Assembly (NCBI GenBank): GCA_013403005.1
Contig: JACBOA010000001.1
Coordinates: forward strand, 415,040-479,039
DNA from: Methanobacteriaceae archaeon
GTDB taxonomy: Archaea; Methanobacteriota; Methanobacteria; Methanobacteriales; Methanobacteriaceae
DNA: 64,000 nt
Direction of reading: 5' to 3'
Within the stretch, counting starts at the first letter, position 1. The number at the start of each line of letters is the position of its first letter. Positions 1-8,006 of the stretch are shown one piece after another. Under the pieces are notes generated by a model. The model did not search any database, was not told where the DNA came from, and worked only from the letters and a program-made list of their open reading frames with translations. The position numbers and the translations under genes are program-made.

Positions 1-144
1 ACATAATCTTTATTTAATCTTTTGGTGCGTGATTAAACGAGTGATATAATCCCATAACCCTAATGCTTCTAATTAATTCAATATATTCAATATAATAATA
101 GCAAATGCCAAAATTATTATTAAATATAAAAACATTAATCAAAT

Positions 145-174
145 GTATAAATTATTTTTGTATAAATTATTTTC
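145..174 (+). promoter_or_regulatory. Tandemly duplicated TATA-like element upstream of the P-type ATPase
   Basis: The 15-base unit GTATAAATTATTTT(T/C) occurs twice back to back (145-159 and 160-174), just before the SD and start of the cation ATPase. Each unit contains a TATAAATTA box that could act as an archaeal TATA element. The duplication is visible; promoter use is inference. Confidence 0.4.
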
Positions 175-196
175 AGGTTTTTAGGTGTGCGTTTTC

Positions 197-2725
197 ATGA
201 AATGGAAGAATTTAAGTGTAGATGAAACTTTAAAAACTCTTAATTCCAGTAGAGATGGTTTAAGCAGTACTGAGGCTCAAAAACGTTTATTGGAATATGG
301 AAAAAACGAACTGGTCGAGGATAAAAAAGCAGGGCCTATTTCCATATTTTTAGGGCAATTTAAGGACATTCTCATCTTGATCCTGATTATAGCAGCCATA
401 GCCGCGTATTACGTAGGGGACACCTTGGATGCTATAGTCATATTGATTGTGGTATTCATCAATGCTGTGGTGGGATTCATCCAGGAATACCGTGCTGAGA
501 AGGCCATGGAAAAACTTAAAGATATGATATCCAGCGAAGCAGTGGTTATAAGGGATGGTCATCAGCAGAAAGTACCTGCAGGAGACCTAACTCTGGGGGA
601 TATTGTTATTTTAGAAGAGGGGGATAATGTTCCAGCGGATCTCAGGATAATTGAAAGCTACGATCTCCTGGTGGATGAGTCAGCTATGACTGGAGAATCA
701 TTACCTGTTGAAAAACATTCAGAGGTGATATCCGTTGATGATCATGGAGCAGAAAACATGGCATTCATGGAAACGGATGTTTCTTCCGGCAGGGGAAAGG
801 GTGTAGTGGTTGAAATTGGAATGGACACCGAGATTGGCAAAATCGCAGAGATGATCCAGGAAGAGGAAGAAAAAACACCACTGCAGAAAAAAATAGCCAG
901 TTTAGGAAAGATCCTGGGACTGCTGGCAGTTTTAGTATGTTCAGTGGTGTTTGTACTTGAATATTTACATGGAACACCCCTGGTGGAAACATTCATGACT
1001 GCGGTCTCACTGGCAGTGGCTGCGGTTCCCGAAGGCTTGCCCGCTATTTTAACCCTCACACTGGCTCTGGGAATGCAGAGAATGGCAAAAAGCAATGCTA
1101 TAGTTCGCAAACTCTTGGCAGTGGAGACTCTGGGGTCCTGTAACGTTATATGCACAGATAAAACTGGAACACTCACCTTGAACCAGATGACTGTACGTGA
1201 TGCCCGGGTTAATGAACCGGAAATGGTGTACAAAATATCGGCACTATGTAACAATGCCACCCAGTCCAATGGAAAAGTGCTGGGAGATCCTACCGATGCT
1301 GCCCTGCTTTTATATGCTGATGAAAATGGCTACAACCGGAAGGAACTTGAGAAAAAATATCCCCGGTTACTGGAAATACCCTTGGACAGCACCAGAAAAA
1401 GGATGACCACAGTAAATGAGATTGAGGGTGATCGATATCTACTGATTAAAGGTGCTCCAGAAGTCCTGCTGAAACGTTGCACTGAAATTGAGGGTGAAAG
1501 GGGGGTTTGCTCCCTGGAAACTGAAGACACAGAAAAGGTAATGAAGGACCTCAATGAAATGACTGGAAATGCACTCCGGGTTCTGGGATTTGCTTATCGT
1601 AAATTAAATCCTAATGAAAACCTGGAGGATAAAGAAGCCCTGGAAAAGGATCTTATATTCGCAGGACTGGTGGGTATGATGGACCCTCCCCGGGAGGAAG
1701 CTAGAGAAGCAGTAGCCACTGCTAAAAAGGCAGGAATAAAGGTGGTGATGATAACTGGAGATCATAAGGATACTGCGGTGGCCATAGCTCGAGAGATAGG
1801 CATTGCTGATGATGAGAATGTCCTGGCACTCACTGGTTCAGATCTGGATAAGCTCAGTGACCAGGAATTCGAGAACATGGTGGATGATGTCCGGGTTTAC
1901 GCCAGGGTGTATCCGGAACAGAAAGTCCGCATTGTGGAAACCCTTAAAAAGAGGGGTAATGTTGCATCCATGACTGGTGATGGGGTGAACGATGCCCCTG
2001 CACTGAAAAAAGCTGCTATTGGTGTGGCCATGGGCAGTGGTACTGATGTGGCCAAGGAATCTGCGGATATGCTACTTCAGGATGATAACTTTGCCACCAT
2101 AGTTAAGGCAGTGCAAGAAGGACGTACCATTTTTGATAACATACGCCGTTTCGTTCGCTTCCAGCTATCCACCAACATTGGAGCCATAGTCACCATAACC
2201 TCTGCATCGATAATGCAACTGCCAGTTCCCTTTAACCCCATACAGGTGTTATGGATTAACATTATTATGGATGGACCTCCAGCTCAGTCACTGGGTGTTG
2301 AACCATCAGAAAAGGGAGTAATGGAACGTCCACCTATTAAAGAGGATATTATTCCCCGGAGGAACATCCTAAAAATAGTCATTGCTGGTTTGGTTATGAG
2401 TGCGGGGACACTGGGCCTGTACTATTACATTTACAAGTTAAGTAATGCAGGGTTAGATAAGGCCACGACTGTGGCTTTCACTGTATTTGTAATTTACCAG
2501 ATATTCAATGTGTTCAACTGCCGTTCACAACAGGGATTTTCAAACAAATTCCTTTTCATAGCTGTGGGTTCATCATTCCTGCTACAATTAGGAGTAATAT
2601 ACATCCCCTTCCTTCAGGGAATCTTCAAAACCACATACCTCGGTGCTATGGAATGGGTGTTGATTTTCCTGGTTGCATCCACCATATTCATCAGTAACTG
2701 GCTGGCAGAGAGGTTCATAAAGTAA
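197..2725 (+). CDS. P-type (P2, Ca2+/cation) transporting ATPase
   Basis: This is a complete P-type ATPase of 842 residues in the SERCA/PMR1-like P2 group, which pumps cations across the membrane using ATP. Visible motifs in order: an N-terminal cation-ATPase domain, the actuator TGES loop, the M4 motif AVPEGLPA, the phosphorylation site CDKTGTLTLNQM with Asp321, KGAPEVLL in the nucleotide-binding domain, the hinge MTGDGVNDAPALKKA, and a block of C-terminal membrane helices. The M4 PEGLP motif favours Ca2+ or Mn2+ over heavy metals, but the ion cannot be fixed by eye. The ATG at 197 is chosen over the in-frame GTG at 185 because AGGTG at 183-187 is spaced as its SD. It is transcribed alone. 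Confidence 0.93.
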   Translation: MKWKNLSVDETLKTLNSSRDGLSSTEAQKRLLEYGKNELVEDKKAGPISIFLGQFKDILILILIIAAIAAYYVGDTLDAIVILIVVFINAVVGFIQEYRAEKAMEKLKDMISSEAVVIRDGHQQKVPAGDLTLGDIVILEEGDNVPADLRIIESYDLLVDESAMTGESLPVEKHSEVISVDDHGAENMAFMETDVSSGRGKGVVVEIGMDTEIGKIAEMIQEEEEKTPLQKKIASLGKILGLLAVLVCSVVFVLEYLHGTPLVETFMTAVSLAVAAVPEGLPAILTLTLALGMQRMAKSNAIVRKLLAVETLGSCNVICTDKTGTLTLNQMTVRDARVNEPEMVYKISALCNNATQSNGKVLGDPTDAALLLYADENGYNRKELEKKYPRLLEIPLDSTRKRMTTVNEIEGDRYLLIKGAPEVLLKRCTEIEGERGVCSLETEDTEKVMKDLNEMTGNALRVLGFAYRKLNPNENLEDKEALEKDLIFAGLVGMMDPPREEAREAVATAKKAGIKVVMITGDHKDTAVAIAREIGIADDENVLALTGSDLDKLSDQEFENMVDDVRVYARVYPEQKVRIVETLKKRGNVASMTGDGVNDAPALKKAAIGVAMGSGTDVAKESADMLLQDDNFATIVKAVQEGRTIFDNIRRFVRFQLSTNIGAIVTITSASIMQLPVPFNPIQVLWINIIMDGPPAQSLGVEPSEKGVMERPPIKEDIIPRRNILKIVIAGLVMSAGTLGLYYYIYKLSNAGLDKATTVAFTVFVIYQIFNVFNCRSQQGFSNKFLFIAVGSSFLLQLGVIYIPFLQGIFKTTYLGAMEWVLIFLVASTIFISNWLAERFIK

Positions 2726-2817
2726 GAGGCTCATAAATGCTCATAAATATGTTAATAGAGTAAAAATTCACTTAGAGTAAGGGATTCAAAATTTATAAGT
2801 GTTCGAGGGTCGTGAAA

Positions 2818-3663
2818 ATGAATATAATGGTGATGGCTGGAACCAGTGATGCCCGGAGGATCATTAAATGTTTATCATCCAGAGAAGGTGTTAATATTTT
2901 AGCCACTGCCACCACCCCTCATGGCAGTGAATTGGCCAGAATTTCAGGGGCCAATAGAATTCTTGAAGGTCGTTTCGATTCAGATGAGTTATTGGAAATA
3001 ATTAAAAAGAACGATATTGAACTTTTAATTGATGCCACACATCCCTTTGCAGCAGCAGCAACACAAAATGCCATAAAAGCATCAGATACCATGGGTGTTG
3101 ATTATATTCGTTTTGAAAGACCTTCCACCAAACTTCCAGACAGTGAACTTGTCTTTAAATCAAATTCTTTTGAAGACGCGGTTAAAACCATCCTGGAACT
3201 TTTAAATAGAAATGATTCTATTTCAAGTGCAGAATTTTCCTCCAAAAAAAGGAGTTCTGCAGAAGATTTAACTGATGAATCTGGTAGAGTTTTCCATATG
3301 GCGGGTGGGAACACCTTACATTACCTTACCAATTATATTCCCCAGGAAAAGATTGTGGTTCGGGTTATTCCAACTGTTTATTCAGTTAAAAGATGTCTTG
3401 AACTGGGCATTCCCCACAGGAACATTATTGCCATGGAAGGGACTTTTTCAAAAGAATTTAATGAAATTCTCATGAAAGAATACCAGGTTGATGTGGTTTT
3501 AACCAAGGAAAGCGGAATGAGTGGAGGTACACTGCCTAAAATTCAGGCAGCTCTTGATGTGGGCATACCTTCGGTAGTAGTAATGCGCCCAGAAATCAAA
3601 GAACTTCGTGGCAGAACAGTTTTAAAGGAAATAGAATCCCTGTGTGATGAACTTTTTAGATAG
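2818..3663 (+). CDS. cobK: Cobalt-precorrin-6A (precorrin-6x) reductase, CobK/CbiJ family
   Basis: The enzyme performs the NAD(P)H-dependent reduction of (cobalt-)precorrin-6A in corrin-ring synthesis, needed for the corrinoids of methanogenesis. The sequence opens with the family motif MAGTSDARRI, then shows the conserved IDATHPFAAAAT segment and, near the C-terminus, LTKESGMSGGTLPKI. The length of about 281 residues fits the family, although there is a Ser/Glu-rich insert near residues 130-160. GAGGGT at 2805-2810 sits 7 bases before the ATG at 2818, so the upstream GTG at 2812 is not used. It lies in the same direction as, but is separated from, the cation ATPase. Confidence 0.9.
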   Translation: MNIMVMAGTSDARRIIKCLSSREGVNILATATTPHGSELARISGANRILEGRFDSDELLEIIKKNDIELLIDATHPFAAAATQNAIKASDTMGVDYIRFERPSTKLPDSELVFKSNSFEDAVKTILELLNRNDSISSAEFSSKKRSSAEDLTDESGRVFHMAGGNTLHYLTNYIPQEKIVVRVIPTVYSVKRCLELGIPHRNIIAMEGTFSKEFNEILMKEYQVDVVLTKESGMSGGTLPKIQAALDVGIPSVVVMRPEIKELRGRTVLKEIESLCDELFR

Positions 3664-4054
3664 ATTTCAGGGATTTAAGAAGAAATCAAAGAAATCATTT
3701 CCTAAAATTAATCAAATCACCAAATCCACCAAATCAATAAGAGCCTATCAGTAAGTAGAAGTAAGCCTCAGCTCGCCCATCATTCATCACATTTTCAGAG
3801 CTCATAGGGTTCATCATTGGCTTAATTGGGTTTTTTGAAAAAACAAAGCTAATTTATTTATAGAGAAATAAAAAGCTTTTTAGTTATATGATTATGTTAG
3901 ATGCATCTAATATAACTTATTTATCATTTTTTAAAATTTATTGACTGTCCAATAATATGAATATTGAATAATTCATGAATTGGTTCATTCTTGATGAAAG
4001 TAGTTCACAATGCTATGATTTAATATATCTAAGAGAATGGTGGGTTTATCTCTT
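3664..4054. other. Intergenic gap with one strong palindrome
   Basis: About 390 bases of AT-rich DNA between cobK and the leftmost remnant of the arsenic operon. Apart from the 24-base palindrome at 3892-3915 I see no gene. A short open stretch from about 3975 on the plus strand (about 60 codons) has no SD and unusual composition, and I did not call it. Confidence 0.5.
3892..3915. promoter_or_regulatory. Orphan palindrome, candidate operator
   Basis: The core TTAGATGCATCTAA is a perfect 14-base palindrome. It extends to TTAT and ATAA on the two sides, one mismatched base further out. The size and symmetry fit a dimeric winged-helix repressor site. No intact gene starts beside it, so it may belong to a lost gene. 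Regulator unknown. Confidence 0.35.
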
Positions 4055-4313
4055 TTATGTTGATTGCAATTTTTCCTGTTGTTCAAGAATAGAAACGGCT
4101 GTATCCAGTTTCTCCAATCCATCTGGCAAGTTTATCAGAGTTTATCATATCTAAACTCTCGGGCATCTTATTTAAGTTCAATAAAAGCTGTTCTTTAGTG
4201 GTTTGGACTTGAAGGCTTAAATTTCCCTATTTGATAACAAATCTTGAACCACTTGTTAAGATGTTATTAGATAATTTACTAAGATGTTTCAAAGTTATTT
4301 GAGGAAAAGGCAT
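4055..4313 (-). pseudogene. Decayed ORF at the end of the arsenic/DsrE operon
   Basis: Read on the minus strand from an ATG at 4313, six bases after the stop of the Fe-S protein gene, a reading frame begins MPFPQITLKHLSKL and hits an in-frame TAG after about 28 codons. It then continues with protein-like composition to MINSDKLARW, and after a frame change ends EKLDTAVSILEQQEKLQST followed by TAA at 4055. The operon-like spacing and coherent composition on both sides of the stop and the frameshift suggest a gene of about 85 codons that has died. The family is not recognised. It could also be chance open sequence. Confidence 0.35.
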
Positions 4314-4319
4314 AAAACC

Positions 4320-4931
4320 CTACTGTTCAATCCATCCCAGGGTTTTCATCAGTTGATCCCCTAGAAGTTCCTTTAAAGAATCCAATTTATCCTGGTATTC
4401 AGATTTTAGTAGAGGTTTGCATTGATCTAAGGTAGCATCTCCTGAAAGAAGTTTCATTGAAAATGCCATGCAAGTTGCAGTTCCACATTCTTTGCAGTTA
4501 GTCTTAGGGAGGCAGTTATAGATGTTTAAAGGCCCAATTTTTGACAGCTTTTCTGAAATATCCTCATCACCATTTCCTTCCTGACTTTCAAGGTAACATT
4601 GGTTAATTTTTTCCATGAAATATGTGATTATTTCAATCCCTTCCTCAGGGTCTCTGGTGTTCATCATCATTATTTTTCCAGAGGGGAAAAAAGATATGAC
4701 TCTTTCGTGTGTGTTTAGGGTTAAGATTTTTTTGTGAGGTATGAAATTAACGTTTCCTGGGGGGAATTTACGTGCAAATATGGGCATTACATCTTCTAAT
4801 GCTGAATCAAGTTGCATTGCTAGTTTAACTCTGCCTTCTTCTGCCATACAGGGCATTATTTTGGTTATGGAAACACTTTTTACTAACGATCCATCTTCGA
4901 AAATTTCGTATTTTAGTTCTTTCATTTCCAT
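4320..4931 (-). CDS. 4Fe-4S cluster protein with C-terminal Fe-S domain
   Basis: This protein of 203 residues has a non-cysteine N-terminal domain of about 110 residues and a C-terminal Fe-S motif: Cys146-x2-Cys149-x4-Cys154-x16-Cys171, with a further Cys140. This is the four-cysteine pattern of the Fe-S domain found in corrinoid and CO-dehydrogenase-associated proteins. It probably binds a [4Fe-4S] cluster and transfers electrons or acts as a redox sensor. It is the last intact gene of the run arsR - acr3 - three DsrE-like genes, 12 bases after the preceding one. That context suggests a redox step linked to sulfur and arsenic handling. The exact function is unknown. Confidence 0.7.
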   Translation of the reverse strand: MEMKELKYEIFEDGSLVKSVSITKIMPCMAEEGRVKLAMQLDSALEDVMPIFARKFPPGNVNFIPHKKILTLNTHERVISFFPSGKIMMMNTRDPEEGIEIITYFMEKINQCYLESQEGNGDEDISEKLSKIGPLNIYNCLPKTNCKECGTATCMAFSMKLLSGDATLDQCKPLLKSEYQDKLDSLKELLGDQLMKTLGWIEQ

Positions 4932-4943
4932 TTTTATAGCCTC

Positions 4944-5297
4944 TTAAATTTTTATTATATGTTCCTTTGATTTTGAAAGGTTATAGAGAGTTTTATCATC
5001 AACTAATTCTGTGATTTCTACTAGATCCTCATATTGAATTCCTCTTTGGATAATAGAATCTAAATGGACAAATAAGTTCCCTTTAGGGAATAAAGAATAT
5101 ATTAATTCACTCACCGACGGATATCCAATTGTTTTTTCCGCGGACTGGTTTTTTAAGGCGGCATAAACACCATCACCAGTTAAAAGAACATCAGAATCAA
5201 GTCCTTTATCTAAACTTGCTATGGCTATATAAATTCCACTTAAAGCGTTTTCATGTCCGTAAGGGGCTTTGTCAATTATAACTAATGATGATGACAT
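4944..5297 (-). CDS. DsrE/DsrF-like (TusC-like) sulfur-relay family protein
   Basis: This is a 117-residue soluble protein with a DsrE-fold pattern: strand SSLVIIDKAPYG, a helix, then DVLLTGDGVYAALK, which is the typical segment of TusBCD/DsrEFH subunits. There is no cysteine at the usual persulfide position, which argues for a structural partner rather than the sulfur carrier. It is the third of three consecutive DsrE-like genes and lies 2 bases from the upstream one. The three together could form a heteromeric complex like TusBCD or DsrEFH. Assignment to a specific subunit type is inference. Confidence 0.7.
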   Translation of the reverse strand: MSSSLVIIDKAPYGHENALSGIYIAIASLDKGLDSDVLLTGDGVYAALKNQSAEKTIGYPSVSELIYSLFPKGNLFVHLDSIIQRGIQYEDLVEITELVDDKTLYNLSKSKEHIIKI

Positions 5298-5299
5298 GT

Positions 5300-5689
5300 T
5301 TAACTACCTAAAATTACAACTTTGCTTTTTTCATCCATCCATTCTGCAAGATCATAGACACTGGTAATTTCAACTCCTCTTACGTAATGTGATTGATCTG
5401 AGTATCCTCTTGCGGCTGCACAACGCACACAAGCCTTAATTTCACAACCTTTCTCTATTAATTCTTCAATAATCTTGGAACTTGAAGGGAAATCCCTGGG
5501 ATTTTGATTTTTCAGGGGTAGGTGCACACCATCCATGTATAAGAATATTTTCACCCCATAACCTAACTTCAGGGCAGATTCTGCCATTCTATATCCTATA
5601 TCTGCGTATTGTGAAATGTAAGGACCATCCAACAACACAATAACCATTTTTTCTTTATTAGGTTGATTTTCACGGGGATATGTTGCCAT
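5300..5689 (-). CDS. DsrE-family protein with candidate persulfide cysteine (TusD/DsrE-like)
   Basis: This 129-residue protein has the DsrE fold: VIVLLDGPYISQYADIGYRM, then a strand-loop KIFLYMDGVHLPLK, then the cysteine loop EIKACVRCAAARG. In DsrE and TusD a conserved cysteine at this place carries a persulfide, so this is the likely sulfur-accepting member of the trio. An SD GGAG lies just before the ATG at 5689. It sits between two other DsrE-like genes downstream of an ACR3 arsenite exporter, which is not the classic dsr or tus setting. Confidence 0.75.
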   Translation of the reverse strand: MATYPRENQPNKEKMVIVLLDGPYISQYADIGYRMAESALKLGYGVKIFLYMDGVHLPLKNQNPRDFPSSSKIIEELIEKGCEIKACVRCAAARGYSDQSHYVRGVEITSVYDLAEWMDEKSKVVILGS

Positions 5690-5710
5690 ACTACTGACTC
5701 CATAGGGCTT

Positions 5711-6031
5711 TTAAAAACTTACAACTTGATTAAAATTCTCCATAATATTCCTAACCATGTCATCGTACTTTGAAAACAAAATCAGACCATCTTTTATTTG
5801 TTCTTCTTCAATTCCTCTTGCTTTAAGATCGTCACCAGACACATGGACTTCTGAATTGTTTAAAATTGTTTCTAAATCGGGATGAGAGCATCTTTTTCGG
5901 GCGCAATAAACTCCGTTTCCAACCAGATAAATAGAGATTTGATCATTATTGGCATATAATTTTGAAAAATCAATAAACGTCCTGAATCCCAGTTCTGATG
6001 GGCTTTTTGTTAATATGAATCCAATGCGCAT
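5711..6031 (-). CDS. DsrE-like protein
   Basis: A small protein of about 106 residues with the DsrE-type pattern: MRIGFILTKSPSELGFRTFI, then QISIYLVGNGVYCARKRCS, and a C-terminal helix. Two cysteines lie in the loop after the central strand. The ATG at 6031 is preferred to the GTG at 6040 because AAGTGA is spaced as its SD. It is first of the three DsrE-like genes, about 30 bases after acr3, and probably co-transcribed with arsR and acr3. It may be the DsrH/TusB-like or a second carrier subunit; this cannot be settled by eye. Confidence 0.68.
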   Translation of the reverse strand: MRIGFILTKSPSELGFRTFIDFSKLYANNDQISIYLVGNGVYCARKRCSHPDLETILNNSEVHVSGDDLKARGIEEEQIKDGLILFSKYDDMVRNIMENFNQVVSF

Positions 6032-6061
6032 GTTATTCACTTATAGGGATATTATTGTTAT

Positions 6062-7138
6062 TTATTCCTTAAAATAGCGTTTTTTGATTTTCAGTGCCAC
6101 ATTTACAAGACTTATAAGCACTGGCACTTCTATTAAGGGTCCTATTACTGCTGCAAAAGCTACACTTGATCCTATTCCAAAGACGGCAACTGCTACTGCT
6201 ATAGCTAGTTCAAAATTGTTACTTGCTGCTGTAAATGACAGTGCGGCTGTTTTGGAATAATCGGCTCCAACTTTGTAACCCAGAAAAAATGTGGAGAAAA
6301 ACATTACCACAAAATAAATGAGAAGTGGAATCGCTATAATCACCACATCAAAAGGTATCTGGACTATCATATTGCCCTTTAAGCTGAACATCACGATTAT
6401 AGTAAATAAAAGTGCTATAAGGGTTATAGGGCTGATTTTAGGAATGAATTTTTCATGATACCATTCCTTGCCCTTTCGTTTTACTAAGGAGTGTCTGGTT
6501 AGTATTCCTGCAATAAATGGAATTCCCAGATATATGAAAACACTTTCAGCTATTTGCAGTATACTAACATCTACAATACTACCTTGTATTCCTAACATTG
6601 GTGGTAAGACAGTGATGAATATCCAAGCATATACACTGTAAAAGAATACTTGGAAAATACTGTTGAATGCAACTAATCCTGCAGCATATTCAGTGTTTCC
6701 TTTTGCCAGTTCATTCCAGACAATAACCATAGCAATACAACGTGCAAGACCTATTAATATCAAACCAATCATATATTCAGGATAACCACGCAAGAAAACT
6801 ATGGCAAGGATGAACATCAAGATGGGTCCAAATATCCAGTTTTGAAATAAAGATAAACCCAATATTTTTGTGTTTCTAAAAACTTCTCCCAATTCTTCGT
6901 ACCTTACCTTAGCAAGGGGAGGATACATCATCAGGATCAAACCAATGGCAATAGGTATGCTGGTTGTGCCAACAGAAAATCTATTTATAAATGATTCAAC
7001 TCCGGGTATGAAATAACCAATAGATACGCCTACGGCCATGGCCAAAAAAATCCATAAGGTCAAATATTTATCTAAAAATCCTAGTCTGGGAGTATCATGA
7101 ATTTGATCAGTAATTTGGCTTGGAAGATTATTTTTCAT
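6062..7138 (-). CDS. acr3: Arsenite efflux permease, ACR3 family
   Basis: This is an integral membrane protein of about 358 residues with ten predicted hydrophobic segments, typical for ACR3/BASS-type carriers that export arsenite (and sometimes antimonite) using the membrane potential. The key ACR3 signature GLARCIAMVIVWNELAKG carries the essential cysteine, and NNFELAIAVAVAVFG carries the conserved glutamate of the ninth to tenth helices. GGAG with a spacing of about 7 bases favours the ATG at 7138 over the one at 7150. It directly follows arsR (about 20 bases), so it is almost surely under ArsR control. Confidence 0.93.
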   Translation of the reverse strand: MKNNLPSQITDQIHDTPRLGFLDKYLTLWIFLAMAVGVSIGYFIPGVESFINRFSVGTTSIPIAIGLILMMYPPLAKVRYEELGEVFRNTKILGLSLFQNWIFGPILMFILAIVFLRGYPEYMIGLILIGLARCIAMVIVWNELAKGNTEYAAGLVAFNSIFQVFFYSVYAWIFITVLPPMLGIQGSIVDVSILQIAESVFIYLGIPFIAGILTRHSLVKRKGKEWYHEKFIPKISPITLIALLFTIIVMFSLKGNMIVQIPFDVVIIAIPLLIYFVVMFFSTFFLGYKVGADYSKTAALSFTAASNNFELAIAVAVAVFGIGSSVAFAAVIGPLIEVPVLISLVNVALKIKKRYFKE

Positions 7139-7157
7139 AAAATTCTCCATTAAATTT

Positions 7158-7517
7158 CTATTTTTTTAGGAGTTCATCTAAAGTATCAGTAATTTTAGGA
7201 TTAGACAGACTATAGTGTACCCAAACTCCTTCTTTACGCCATTTTAAAAATCCTGCTTTTTTTAGTATGTTTAAATGGTGTGATACTGTGGGTTGTGGTT
7301 TATCCATTGCTTTAATTATTTCACAGACACATAATTCGCCATGTGTTAATAAATAAATTATCTTAAGTCTAGTTGGGTCTCCAAGGGCCTTTAATATATC
7401 TGAATTTTTGTATAATGTGTTATCATCAGGTATTTTGGATATTATTTTTTTTAATCTTTCAATCTGTTCCTGGTCCGGCTTTCCATCTGGACTTACTTCG
7501 CATGATTTCATGAACAT
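7158..7517 (-). CDS. arsR: ArsR/SmtB-family metalloregulator
   Basis: A 119-residue winged-helix repressor. The recognition region reads KPQPTVSHHLNILKKAGFL, and the sensor motif ELCVCEI at residues 61-67 has the two cysteines (63 and 65) that bind As(III)/Sb(III) in the alpha-3 helix type of ArsR. Binding of arsenite should release it from the operator. It is the first gene of the minus-strand run and faces arsC. The ATG at 7517 lies about where the transcript would start from the palindromic TATA box at 7533-7548, so the mRNA may be leaderless; an alternative ATG is at 7511. Confidence 0.93.
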   Translation of the reverse strand: MFMKSCEVSPDGKPDQEQIERLKKIISKIPDDNTLYKNSDILKALGDPTRLKIIYLLTHGELCVCEIIKAMDKPQPTVSHHLNILKKAGFLKWRKEGVWVHYSLSNPKITDTLDELLKK

Positions 7518-7532
7518 TGCTATTTACAAATG

Positions 7533-7548
7533 ATATATTTAAATATAT
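7533..7548. promoter_or_regulatory. Divergent ars promoter with palindromic TATA/operator
   Basis: ATATATTTAAATATAT is a perfect 16-base palindrome in the short gap between arsR and arsC. Its centre TATTTAAATA reads as a TATA box on both strands. Start sites about 25 bases away fall on the arsR ATG (7517) and on the arsC ATG pair (7566/7569). A single ArsR dimer here could silence both directions. The palindrome is seen; regulator binding is inference. Confidence 0.6.
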
Positions 7549-7565
7549 GGATGTCTTATTTATTG

Positions 7566-8003
7566 ATGATGAAAACTACCCGATCACAAAGCAAGCAAAA
7601 GGTTTTATTTCTATGTAATCAAAATTCAGCAAGGTCTCAGATGGCTGAAGGACTTCTGAAATCATTGTATGGTGAAAATTATGAAGTTTACAGTGCCGGG
7701 AATAATCCCAGTACTGTGAATCCCTATGCAGTGCAAGTCTTAGAAGAAGTGGGTATAGATATTACAGACAATCGTTCAAAAAGCCTCAAAGAATTTGAGG
7801 GCTTTGAATTTGACTACGTGGTTACAGTATGTGGAGGAGAAGGAGAGTTATGTCCCTTTTTCCCTGGAGGGAAAAATTATCTTCATGAATCATTTGCAGA
7901 TCCTGCAGCAGTTGAAGGAACTGACCAGGAGAAAATTGCTGCCTTTAGAAGAATAAGGGATGAAATAAAAGAATGGATTAAAGAAACTTTTTATAGAGGG
8001 TGA
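7566..8003 (+). CDS. arsC: Arsenate reductase, low-molecular-weight phosphatase type
   Basis: It reduces arsenate to arsenite for export. The protein (145 residues) has the phosphatase-like loop LCNQNSARS with catalytic Cys17 and Arg23. Two further cysteines, Cys89 and Cys96, are spaced seven apart in TVCGGEGELC, which is the redox relay of thioredoxin-coupled ArsC. The upstream in-frame ATG at 7530 lies inside the operator palindrome region, so the ATG at 7566 (or 7569) is the better start, probably on a leaderless transcript. The thioredoxin-like gene two places downstream is a natural reductant. Confidence 0.92.
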   Translation: MMKTTRSQSKQKVLFLCNQNSARSQMAEGLLKSLYGENYEVYSAGNNPSTVNPYAVQVLEEVGIDITDNRSKSLKEFEGFEFDYVVTVCGGEGELCPFFPGGKNYLHESFADPAAVEGTDQEKIAAFRRIRDEIKEWIKETFYRG

Positions 8004-8006
8004 GTG

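Noticed and set aside
3975..4153. Plus-strand frame of about 60 codons beginning MNWFILDESS
   Set aside because: No SD, and it is antisense to the decayed minus-strand ORF, which reads more like protein.
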